Assembly (NCBI GenBank): GCA_937930275.1 | Contig: CALGLM010000011.1 | Location: 1 to 11,577, forward strand | Direction: 5' to 3' | DNA length: 11,577 nucleotides | Source: an uncultured Ignavibacteria bacterium | Lineage (GTDB): Bacteria > Bacteroidota > Ignavibacteria > Ignavibacteriales > Melioribacteraceae | In this document: one piece after another, positions 5,963-11,577 of the stretch | How positions within the stretch are numbered: the stretch's first letter is position 1 | How the letters are laid out: every line of letters begins with the position of its first letter | Program-made: the position numbers and the translations under genes | Notes under the pieces: generated by a model | What the model was told of the DNA's origin: nothing | What the model saw: only the letters and a program-made list of their open reading frames with translations | Database searches by the model: none

Positions 5963-6887
5963 TTTTATTCTCCTTTTCCAGTAAGTGAATAAAAACATCT
6001 TCCAAAGAAGGAGTTATTTTAGATGCTTTTACGTTATTTATATTTTTACTATTAAGGTATTCATTAATTAAATTCTTATCCGTCAACAAATTATTTGTAG
6101 CAATATGAATATGATTGCCAAAAACAGAAGTCTCTTCAACAAATTCTGCTTCGGATAAGTATGATAATGCATCCACTATATTATCGCACTCAATTTCAAA
6201 TAAATCTTTATTAATATATTCTTCCTTCAATTTTTTAGAACTTCCTTCGGCAATTAAGTTACCAGCATTTATTAAAATAATATTATTGCAAAATTCCGCT
6301 TCTTCCAAATAATGCGTAGTAACAAAAATTGTTATGCCGTCATTAGAAAGTTCATTTATTAAATCCCAAAAATTTCTTCTACTAATGGGATCAACACCGC
6401 TTGTGGGTTCGTCCAAAAACACTATTTTAGGTTTATGTATAACCGCAGTACCTAATGCTAATCGTTGTTTAATCCCTCCTGGTAACGATCCTGTAAGCAA
6501 ATTCTCTTTTCCGACTAAATTTGCTGCCTTTAAAACCCACTTTTTTCTTTCATACAACTCTTTACCTGTTAAACCGTATATTCCGCCAAAAAAATTTATA
6601 TTTTCGTCAACCGTCAAATCATTATAAAGAGAAAATTTTTGTGACATGTAGCCTATATTTTGCTTAACTTTATCAGGCTGATTTTTTATACTGTACCCTC
6701 CTACCGTTGCATCTCCGCTTGTAGGCTCTAAAATGCCGCACAACATTTTTATTGTTGTGGATTTTCCTGCACCGTTTGCTCCTAAAAATCCAAATATTTC
6801 CCCTTGCTCAACCTCAAACGAAACCGAATTTACAGAAACAAATTTTCCAAATTCTTTTCTTAGTTTATCTACTATTATAGATTTCAT
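5952..6887 (-). CDS. ABC transporter ATP-binding protein 2 (equivalent to the C-terminal half of YbhF)
   Basis: The 311-residue nucleotide-binding protein powers the exporter. It has Walker A GANGAGKST (36-44), Q-loop YMSQKFSLY with Q83, Walker B IVFLDEPTSGVDP (155-167) with catalytic E160, and the H-loop histidine in TTHYLEEAE (H192). The signature is LPGGIKQR (135-142) instead of LSGGQ: proline replaces the serine that contacts ATP. From memory the C-terminal half of E. coli YbhF has LPLGFKQR here, so this is probably an old family trait rather than decay. The C-terminal region ends ITPSLEDVFIHLLE, typical of drug-export ATPases. It begins 10 bases after the TolC-like gene and its end overlaps the first permease gene. 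It should pair with ATPase 1 encoded at 8228-9142. Confidence 0.9.
   Translation of the reverse strand: MKSIIVDKLRKEFGKFVSVNSVSFEVEQGEIFGFLGANGAGKSTTIKMLCGILEPTSGDATVGGYSIKNQPDKVKQNIGYMSQKFSLYNDLTVDENINFFGGIYGLTGKELYERKKWVLKAANLVGKENLLTGSLPGGIKQRLALGTAVIHKPKIVFLDEPTSGVDPISRRNFWDLINELSNDGITIFVTTHYLEEAEFCNNIILINAGNLIAEGSSKKLKEEYINKDLFEIECDNIVDALSYLSEAEFVEETSVFGNHIHIATNNLLTDKNLINEYLNSKNINNVKASKITPSLEDVFIHLLEKENKNVK
5970..5974 (-). promoter_or_regulatory. Shine-Dalgarno AGGAG fixing the start of permease 1
   Basis: AGGAG lies inside the end of the ATPase 2 gene, seven bases before ATG at 5962-5960. It favours this start over the ATG 36 bases upstream, whose extra twelve residues do not look like the family. 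Confidence 0.6.
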
Positions 6888-6897
6888 TTTATTCCTG

Positions 6898-8214
6898 TTA
6901 ATATAATTTTTTGCCTAATGATTTTTTATAGGCTGTTAACGCTAATTCATAATCAATAATTGAATTTGTTAAGCTTATTTGCGAATCCAACAAATTTGAT
7001 TCCGCGTCCAGTAATTCAGTACTATTTAATAATTGATTATTATATTTTTCTTTACTAATTCTATAGTTTTCTTCGGAAGAACTTAACATTAAACGGCTGA
7101 CTTTTATTTTATTGTATTCGCTAATTACTTTTAAATAATTTGAATAAACTTCCTGCTCAATGTTTTCTTTCAATTGTTCGAACTTAGTACTTAATTGATT
7201 TTTAATTTCTTCCGATTGCTCAACTTTTGCCGAAGTAACACCCCAATCCCATATATCCCAACTTAGTGATAACGAAACATCCCAAGTATCTTTAAATTCA
7301 TCTTTAAGTGGCATCTCTCTGGAGTTTGGTCTGTTGTAATAAAAGTTGCCATTTAAATATATGCTCGGGAAATGACTACTTTTTGCCGCCGAAACCATGT
7401 TATCTGCCGATTGCAACTTATAATTTAACGATATTAATTCCAATCGTTCTTTTAATGCAACCGCTAAGTCATTATTGTAATCCGCTTTTATTTCTTCTGT
7501 ATTCGGTTCTAACAAATCTATTTCTGTTTTCGCATTTAATTCTATACCCAATGTTTTATTAAACTGTGTTCGTGCTATTTCGGCGTTATTAGCGGCATTT
7601 ATTCTTAATAATTCGTTGTTGTTATATTGCACTTCAATTTTTAATAAGTCGTTTTTTGTTGCCAATCCGTTTTCCACAAAACTTTTTGTATCATCTAAAT
7701 GTTTTTTTAGTTTTACGGAATTCTCTTCAACTATTTTTAGAATTTTTATGGTTTTATAATAATTATAATATGCTGTTATAATATTTAATGCGGTTTTATT
7801 CTTTTCGTTTATTAATTCTGTTTCATTAGCATTAAATTTATTTAATGCCGATTCTTTTAACGAACTTAATTTAAAGCCTGTAAATATTGGCTGCTGTAAA
7901 CTTAACCTAAAATTGTAATTATTTAATATTGCATCTTGTACTTTTATCGGAGTCGGTGAAAAAGGGACTGTAATTTGAAACGGGTCAACTTCGCTTAATC
8001 TACTAAATGCAGCCGATAAAGATAGCTTTGGTAGCATATAACCACCGTATTCTTTTATTTCTGCACTGCTCTGTCTTAATACGGATTCGGCGACTTTTAT
8101 ATCTTTGTTGTTTTCCATTCCAATTTGTAAACTTTCTACAAGTCCAAGTTTTTTTGCTTGTCCGCTGATATTTACGGATATTGCCAATAGCAATAATATT
8201 ATTAAATTTTTCAT
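6898..8214 (-). CDS. TolC-family outer-membrane efflux protein
   Basis: The 438-residue protein has a signal peptide (MKNLIILLLLAISVNISGQA, cut probably near residue 18-20) and no lipobox. The mature part shows two similar halves, as in TolC/OEP proteins. The first half runs through NNKDIKVAESVLRQSSAEIK and a beta segment near 60-110 (SLSAAFSRL, LQQPIFTG). The second runs through SAAKSSHFPSIYLNGNFYY, SLSLSWDIWDWG (314-325) and long helices to the end. Length is normal for the family. It would form the trimeric channel that carries substrate across the outer membrane. Its gene lies between the two ATPase genes (13 bases after one, 10 before the other), so the exporter brings its own outer-membrane exit, unlike E. 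coli YbhGFSR, which has no linked tolC. Confidence 0.9.
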   Translation of the reverse strand: MKNLIILLLLAISVNISGQAKKLGLVESLQIGMENNKDIKVAESVLRQSSAEIKEYGGYMLPKLSLSAAFSRLSEVDPFQITVPFSPTPIKVQDAILNNYNFRLSLQQPIFTGFKLSSLKESALNKFNANETELINEKNKTALNIITAYYNYYKTIKILKIVEENSVKLKKHLDDTKSFVENGLATKNDLLKIEVQYNNNELLRINAANNAEIARTQFNKTLGIELNAKTEIDLLEPNTEEIKADYNNDLAVALKERLELISLNYKLQSADNMVSAAKSSHFPSIYLNGNFYYNRPNSREMPLKDEFKDTWDVSLSLSWDIWDWGVTSAKVEQSEEIKNQLSTKFEQLKENIEQEVYSNYLKVISEYNKIKVSRLMLSSSEENYRISKEKYNNQLLNSTELLDAESNLLDSQISLTNSIIDYELALTAYKKSLGKKLY

Positions 8215-8227
8215 ATTTATACCGTTT

Positions 8228-9142
8228 TTAATTTGCTTCTTTTATTAAGTTAATAAATACATTTTCCAATGACGGTGAAATAGTTCTTATGGAAATAATT
8301 GTTTTATTCATTTCTTCAACAATCTGTTTTATTTTTATTTCTTCTTCTTCATAATTTGTTACTACTATATTTATCTTATCACCGAACATCTGAACATCAT
8401 ATCCATAAATCGATTTCAACTTTTCAAATACTTCTTTTACCTGCAAAACAGTCAGTTCAATAACTTTTTTGCCTATACTTTTTTTAATTTCAGACGGTGT
8501 ATCCAGTGCTAAAATATTCCCTTTATTCATTAAAGCTACTCTGTTGCATCTTTCGGCTTCGTCCAAATAAGGAGTAGTCATAAATATTGTTATACCTTCT
8601 TTAAGCAAGCCGGAAAGAATTTTCCAAAAATCTCTTCTGCTAACCGGATCTACTCCTGTAGTAGGTTCGTCTAAAAATAATATTTCGGGTTTATGAATTA
8701 AACTGGCAGCAAGCGCAAGTTTTTGTTTCATACCTCCCGATAGTCTATCAGCTAAACGATCTCTAAACGGTTTTAACCTTGTAAATTCAAGCAATTCTTC
8801 CCTCCTTGAATTATAGTCTTTTACATTATGAATATCTGCAAAAAACTCTATGTTTTCATCAATACTTAAATCACCGTATAAACTAAATTTTTGTGATAGA
8901 TAACCTATTTTTTTTTGTATTTCGGAAGAGTGTTTTTTTACGTCTTGTCCTAAAAGTTCTGCTTTCCCTTTTTCAAAACCTATAAGACCGCACAATATTC
9001 TAATTGTTGTGGTTTTTCCGGCACCATCTGGTCCAACTAAACCAAACATTTCTCCTTTTTTTACAGAAAGGGTTAAATTATTTAAGGCTACAACATCACC
9101 ATATGATTTGGTAATACTTTCTATATTTATAATTGTGTTCAT
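8228..9142 (-). CDS. ABC transporter ATP-binding protein 1 (equivalent to the N-terminal half of YbhF)
   Basis: The 304-residue ATPase has Walker A GPDGAGKTT (37-45), Q-loop YLSQKFSLYG with Q84, an intact signature RLSGGMKQK (133-141) and Walker B ILFLDEPTTGVDP with catalytic E159. The H-loop histidine is missing: MTTPYLDEAE has proline at 191 where histidine is expected. The GPDGAGKTT Walker A and the STSYLDEAE-like H-loop match, from memory, the N-terminal half of YbhF. The C-terminal part ends ISPSLENVFINLIKEAN. It begins 5 bases after the adaptor gene; no clear Shine-Dalgarno is visible, so translation may depend on coupling. Its intact signature would complete the active ATP site of ATPase 2. 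Confidence 0.9.
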   Translation of the reverse strand: MNTIINIESITKSYGDVVALNNLTLSVKKGEMFGLVGPDGAGKTTTIRILCGLIGFEKGKAELLGQDVKKHSSEIQKKIGYLSQKFSLYGDLSIDENIEFFADIHNVKDYNSRREELLEFTRLKPFRDRLADRLSGGMKQKLALAASLIHKPEILFLDEPTTGVDPVSRRDFWKILSGLLKEGITIFMTTPYLDEAERCNRVALMNKGNILALDTPSEIKKSIGKKVIELTVLQVKEVFEKLKSIYGYDVQMFGDKINIVVTNYEEEEIKIKQIVEEMNKTIISIRTISPSLENVFINLIKEAN

Positions 9143-9147
9143 AATTA

Positions 9148-10107
9148 TTAGTTTAGATTGATTATTGCATCAGCCGGCATACCGTTTTTTAGCTCGCCGT
9201 TCTCGTTTTTTACTTTTATTTTTACGGCATAAACCAATTTAGTTCTTTCATCTTTTGTTTGAATATTTTTAGGAGTAAATTCCGCTTCAGGTGATATATA
9301 AATTACCTTTCCGTTATAAGTTTTATCTTTATAACTATCTACCGATATTTTAGCTTCCTGTCCTATTTTTACTTTACCTAAATCAGTTTCCGAAATATAA
9401 ATTTTTATTTCTATGTCATCCTGATTCGAAATTTTGAAAAGTGAACCCAACGGAGCTATATATTCTCCTTTTTCATTAAACCGTTTGGCAATTACTCCGT
9501 TTAAAGGCGAAGTTACGTAACAATCTTTTATACTTTTTTTAATTAACAAAACTGCTGCCGAACTTTTATCCAAATTAGCTTTAGCCTGTTCTTTTTCTTC
9601 GGTTCGTGCTAAATTTTTAATTTTATTAAATGACTGCTCGGCAGCCGTTAATTGCGATTTTGTAACCGTAAACCTTGTTTCTGCTTCATCATATTGTTTT
9701 TTTGTTATTGCTTGCAGGTCATATAAATTTTTCATCCTATTATAATCTTTTTCGGCTAATTCAAAATTAGCTTTAGCTTGATTTAATAATTCACCCGATG
9801 ATTTTATATCTTCTTTTCTTGCACCGTTAATAAGTAAATCGTATTGTGCTTTTGCCCCCTGCTCTAATGCCTCGGATTGCTTTAACTGTAAATCTAAACT
9901 TTCATGGTCAATTATCAATAAAGTATCCCCTTCTTTAACTATATCCCCTTCGTCACGTAATTGTTTTAAAATTACTCCTCCCACTTGTGCACTTACTATT
10001 ACATCTTTTGTTTCTATAGTACCTGATTCTTCTATTGTATTTGTATCATCGTTACCCGAACAACCAATTAACCCGAGTAATAACAAAATTATTGTCAAGT
10101 TTTTCAT
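9148..10107 (-). CDS. HlyD-family periplasmic adaptor lipoprotein (YbhG-like)
   Basis: I start this 319-residue adaptor at 10107, not at the in-frame ATG at 10167 inside the regulator gene. From 10107 the product begins MKNLTIILLLLGLIGCSGND, a lipoprotein signal with lipobox LIGC and lipidated Cys16. The mature protein has a lipoyl half-motif (about 35-70: IVSAQVGGVILKQL, EGDIVKEGDTLL), a coiled coil (about 72-190, with INGARKEDIKSS at 93-104 as in YbhG-type adaptors), the second lipoyl half (VTSPLNGVIAKRFNEKGEYI, 198-217) and a beta barrel ending with FTPKNIQTKDERTKLVY. It would bridge the inner-membrane ABC complex and the TolC-like channel. Only one base separates its ATG from the regulator's TAA (TAATATG), which implies translational coupling. 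A membrane-anchored adaptor would be the alternative, but the cysteine is well placed. Confidence 0.9.
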   Translation of the reverse strand: MKNLTIILLLLGLIGCSGNDDTNTIEESGTIETKDVIVSAQVGGVILKQLRDEGDIVKEGDTLLIIDHESLDLQLKQSEALEQGAKAQYDLLINGARKEDIKSSGELLNQAKANFELAEKDYNRMKNLYDLQAITKKQYDEAETRFTVTKSQLTAAEQSFNKIKNLARTEEKEQAKANLDKSSAAVLLIKKSIKDCYVTSPLNGVIAKRFNEKGEYIAPLGSLFKISNQDDIEIKIYISETDLGKVKIGQEAKISVDSYKDKTYNGKVIYISPEAEFTPKNIQTKDERTKLVYAVKIKVKNENGELKNGMPADAIINLN

Positions 10108-10108
10108 A

Positions 10109-10714
10109 TTAAAGTCCCTTACTAAGTTTATTAAATAATTGTTTTCCTTTTTCGGTAGCACATGCATTTATTACCATACCGATAGCATATTTTGCGGCAG
10201 TTTCAAACGAAAAATTATTGTTCAGCACAAATTCAGGATTAACAATACTTTTTACTATTCCGTATGCACCCGTAATTAAAATTATTGTAGGTTTATCTTC
10301 AACAAGTCCTTCAGATTTTCCCTGCTCAATTATTTTTGCATAATTTTTTGCTACAATCTGTTTTCTAAAGTTTTCAATTTTTTCCCACTGCCTAAATCCT
10401 TTTGCATTCATAAATTGTAAGTAGTCGGGATTAAGTCTGCTAAGCGTTTCAATAACAATTTTAAGTACGTTAAATAATTTTTCTATAGCATTTAGTTCAC
10501 TATTAATTACTACCTCAATCTTAACTTTGAGTTTTTGTGTAACCATTTCAATTACTGCATCCAGTAAATCTTCTTTACTTGTAAAATATTTGTAAAGTGT
10601 TTTTTTGCTCATTCTTAAGCCTTGTGCAATGGAATCCATGGTTACAGTATTAAATCCGAACGTAAATAATATTTCGGAAGTATATTTCACAATATTTTCT
10701 TTTTCTTCTTTCAT
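10109..10714 (-). CDS. TetR-family transcriptional regulator of the exporter operon
   Basis: The 201-residue regulator has an N-terminal TetR DNA-binding domain. The helix-turn-helix is about residues 25-44 (TMDSIAQGLRMSKKTLYKYF), followed by TSKEDLLDAV. Residues about 60-201 are the all-helical ligand and dimer domain, too variable to predict a ligand. It is the first gene of the operon, corresponding in position to CecR (YbhD) ahead of YbhGFSR in E. coli. The ATG at 10714 has AGGAAG just upstream. A perfect inverted repeat around its promoter suggests that it represses its own operon and is released by an exported compound, which is inference from context. Confidence 0.9.
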   Translation of the reverse strand: MKEEKENIVKYTSEILFTFGFNTVTMDSIAQGLRMSKKTLYKYFTSKEDLLDAVIEMVTQKLKVKIEVVINSELNAIEKLFNVLKIVIETLSRLNPDYLQFMNAKGFRQWEKIENFRKQIVAKNYAKIIEQGKSEGLVEDKPTIILITGAYGIVKSIVNPEFVLNNNFSFETAAKYAIGMVINACATEKGKQLFNKLSKGL

Positions 10715-10742
10715 CTCTTCCTATTTTTTTAATCTTCTTATC

Positions 10743-10773
10743 CAAATATACACTATGGAAACTTAAATGTCAA
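10743..10773 (-). promoter_or_regulatory. Predicted promoter of the exporter operon
   Basis: On the minus strand a perfect TTGACA (10773-10768) is followed by 17 bases and TATATT (10750-10745), which extends to TATATTTG (10750-10743), an exact TAnnTTTG box. Transcription would start near 10736, about 20 bases before the regulator's ATG. It is the best promoter match in the window and is interleaved with the inverted repeat at 10752-10790. Confidence 0.65.
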
Positions 10774-10790
10774 GATATAGTTTCCATAGT
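10752..10790. promoter_or_regulatory. Perfect 12-base inverted repeat, likely TetR operator
   Basis: ACTATGGAAACT (10752-10763) and AGTTTCCATAGT (10779-10790) are exact inverted copies separated by 15 bases. One arm fills the spacer between the -10 and -35 of the operon promoter, the other lies just upstream of the -35. Bound regulator would block RNA polymerase. Matching arm centres are 27 bases apart, so either one dimer with a wide reach or two dimers on the two arms are possible. Confidence 0.65.
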
Positions 10791-10837
10791 TCCGCTTTTT
10801 TTTCTAAGTGCTACAAATCACATTAAAAATTAATAAT

Positions 10838-10868
10838 TTGCAAATGCGGATAATTTTATCTAATTTTA
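10838..10868 (+). promoter_or_regulatory. Predicted promoter of the VIT-domain gene
   Basis: TTGCAA (10838-10843, preceded by T to give TTTG) is followed by 17 bases and TAATTTTA (10861-10868), one base from TAnnTTTG. The leader would be about 20 bases. Spacing equals that of the two minus-strand promoters described here, which supports it, though each box is imperfect. Confidence 0.4.
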
Positions 10869-10892
10869 GGGGAAACAAAATGAGGTTTTGAA

Positions 10893-11577
10893 ATGAAAAA
10901 AGCTTTAATTCTTTTTTTTCTTTATATTAGTCTTCCGTTATTTGGAAACGGTATTGCAATTTTTAACGATGAAAACGGAATTTGTTTAAAGTTGGTTTCG
11001 TCAAAAGTTGAAGTTACAGTTAATAATCAAGTTGCCGTTATTAAAACGACCCAAACATTCAAAAACGAGTTAGGGATTGATGTTAATGTTAAATATGGCT
11101 TTCCGTTACCAAACGGAGCAAGTGCTTCTAAACTGATGTGGAAAGTTAATAATTTATGGTATCAGGCAAATATTGCGGCAACACCCCAAGATACTACCCA
11201 CCCCGGGGGAAATACAAATATAAAAATTCAACAATATTTAGGCACAACTCCATTATATTTTTCTATTCCGCAAGAAATTACAAACGATTCCTTAATAGTT
11301 GTAGAACTAACTTACGTTCAATTATTAAATTATAAGAACGGGAAAGTATTTTTTAATTATCCAAACAACTATTCGTTAATTCAAACTTCGTATGTTTCGG
11401 AACAAATTTTTGATTTTAAACTTAACAGCAGTCGTACAATTGATAGTTTAAATTTTACAAGCCATACAGGAGCAACTATTTCCAATACCGGAAATTTCGG
11501 TTCTATTTATTATCATTTATATGAAGAACCGGCAAGCAAAAACTATGATGTAAATTACAATCTGTCTTTATCGGAAT
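10893..11577 (+). CDS. Secreted VIT-domain protein, N-terminal part (runs off the right edge)
   Basis: The first 228 codons are visible with no stop. The product starts MKKALILFFLYISLPLFGNG, a signal peptide. A VIT (vault/inter-alpha-trypsin) domain follows at about 35-160. It has the family pattern: VEVTVNNQVAVIKTTQTFKN (39-58), with Q54, F56 and N58, then VKYGFPLPNGASASKLMW (66-83), with FPLP at 70-73. A later strand reads SLIVVELTYVQLL (133-145). VIT proteins of Gram-negative bacteria usually continue into a von Willebrand A domain with a metal-binding site; whether this one does cannot be seen. GAGG (10882-10885) lies seven bases before the ATG; the ATG at 10880 opens only a three-codon frame and overlaps this site. 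The gene is divergent from the exporter operon, with no evident functional link. Confidence 0.82.
   Translation, partial: MKKALILFFLYISLPLFGNGIAIFNDENGICLKLVSSKVEVTVNNQVAVIKTTQTFKNELGIDVNVKYGFPLPNGASASKLMWKVNNLWYQANIAATPQDTTHPGGNTNIKIQQYLGTTPLYFSIPQEITNDSLIVVELTYVQLLNYKNGKVFFNYPNNYSLIQTSYVSEQIFDFKLNSSRTIDSLNFTSHTGATISNTGNFGSIYYHLYEEPASKNYDVNYNLSLSE

Noticed and set aside
4826..5998. A longer permease reading frame starting at 5998
   Set aside because: The start at 5962 has AGGAG at ideal distance and gives the usual family N-terminus; the twelve extra residues are not family-like.
6115..7562. Plus-strand open frames at 6115-6312, 6334-6627 and 7308-7562
   Set aside because: They are antisense to the conserved ATPase and TolC-family genes, and their translations show no recognisable motif.
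9148..10167. A longer adaptor reading frame starting at 10167, overlapping the regulator by 59 bases
   Set aside because: The extra twenty residues (MHVLPKKENN...) precede a textbook lipoprotein signal with lipobox LIGC. The ATG at 10107 is one base after the regulator's stop, the expected layout for coupled genes.
10880..10891. A tiny frame ATG-AGG-TTT-TGA just before the VIT gene, considered as a leader peptide
   Set aside because: It overlaps the GAGG ribosome-binding site of the VIT gene and has no ribosome site of its own; it is more simply part of that site.

Overview
The window is A+T-rich (roughly 70% by eye) and densely coded, with almost all genes on the minus strand. It fits a Gram-negative bacterium of the Bacteroidota or a near relative (Ignavibacteria/Kapabacteria type). 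It encodes an outer-membrane TolC-type channel and a lipoprotein adaptor, and it has a fused SpmA-SpmB protein of the kind found in non-sporulating Bacteroidota. Three promoter-like sites carry the Bacteroidota -7 box TAnnTTTG, or one base off it, 17 bases from a TTG-containing -35 element. The phylum assignment is inference; no rRNA or marker gene is present.

Left part (1-3131). The 5' end of a minus-strand gene for a secreted or membrane protein runs off the left edge; its first 50 residues resemble the periplasmic N-terminus of Bacteroidota MscS-type channels. Upstream of it lie a J-domain protein (161-1159) with a Tyr/Arg/Glu-rich linker, and a fused SpmA-SpmB membrane protein (1227-2819) with an extra domain of about 115 residues after its first membrane helix. 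A small plus-strand DUF2892-type membrane protein (2925-3131) is divergent from the SpmA-SpmB gene.

Region 3132-3653. This 522-base convergent intergenic region has no gene I can support but is rich in short repeats. It holds three small hairpins sharing an ATAG-type core, a 45-base element with terminal inverted repeats that looks like the joined ends of an insertion sequence, a REP-like nested palindrome, two further hairpins and a degenerate heptamer array.

Exporter operon (10714 down to 3654, minus strand). Seven tightly packed genes follow in transcription order: TetR regulator, lipoprotein HlyD-family adaptor, ABC ATPase 1, TolC-like outer-membrane protein, ABC ATPase 2, ABC-2 permease 1, ABC-2 permease 2. 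This is a self-contained version of the E. coli CecR/YbhGFSR drug exporter. The fused ATPase YbhF is here two separate genes with the TolC gene between them. The two ATPases are complementary: number 1 lacks the H-loop histidine and number 2 has a damaged signature motif. Both defects fall in the same composite ATP site, which predicts one active and one degenerate site. A perfect 12-base inverted repeat brackets the -35 element of the operon promoter and is the likely TetR operator.

Right end (10893-11577). A divergent plus-strand gene encodes a secreted protein with an N-terminal VIT domain; it runs off the right edge, so any von Willebrand A domain that usually follows is not visible.
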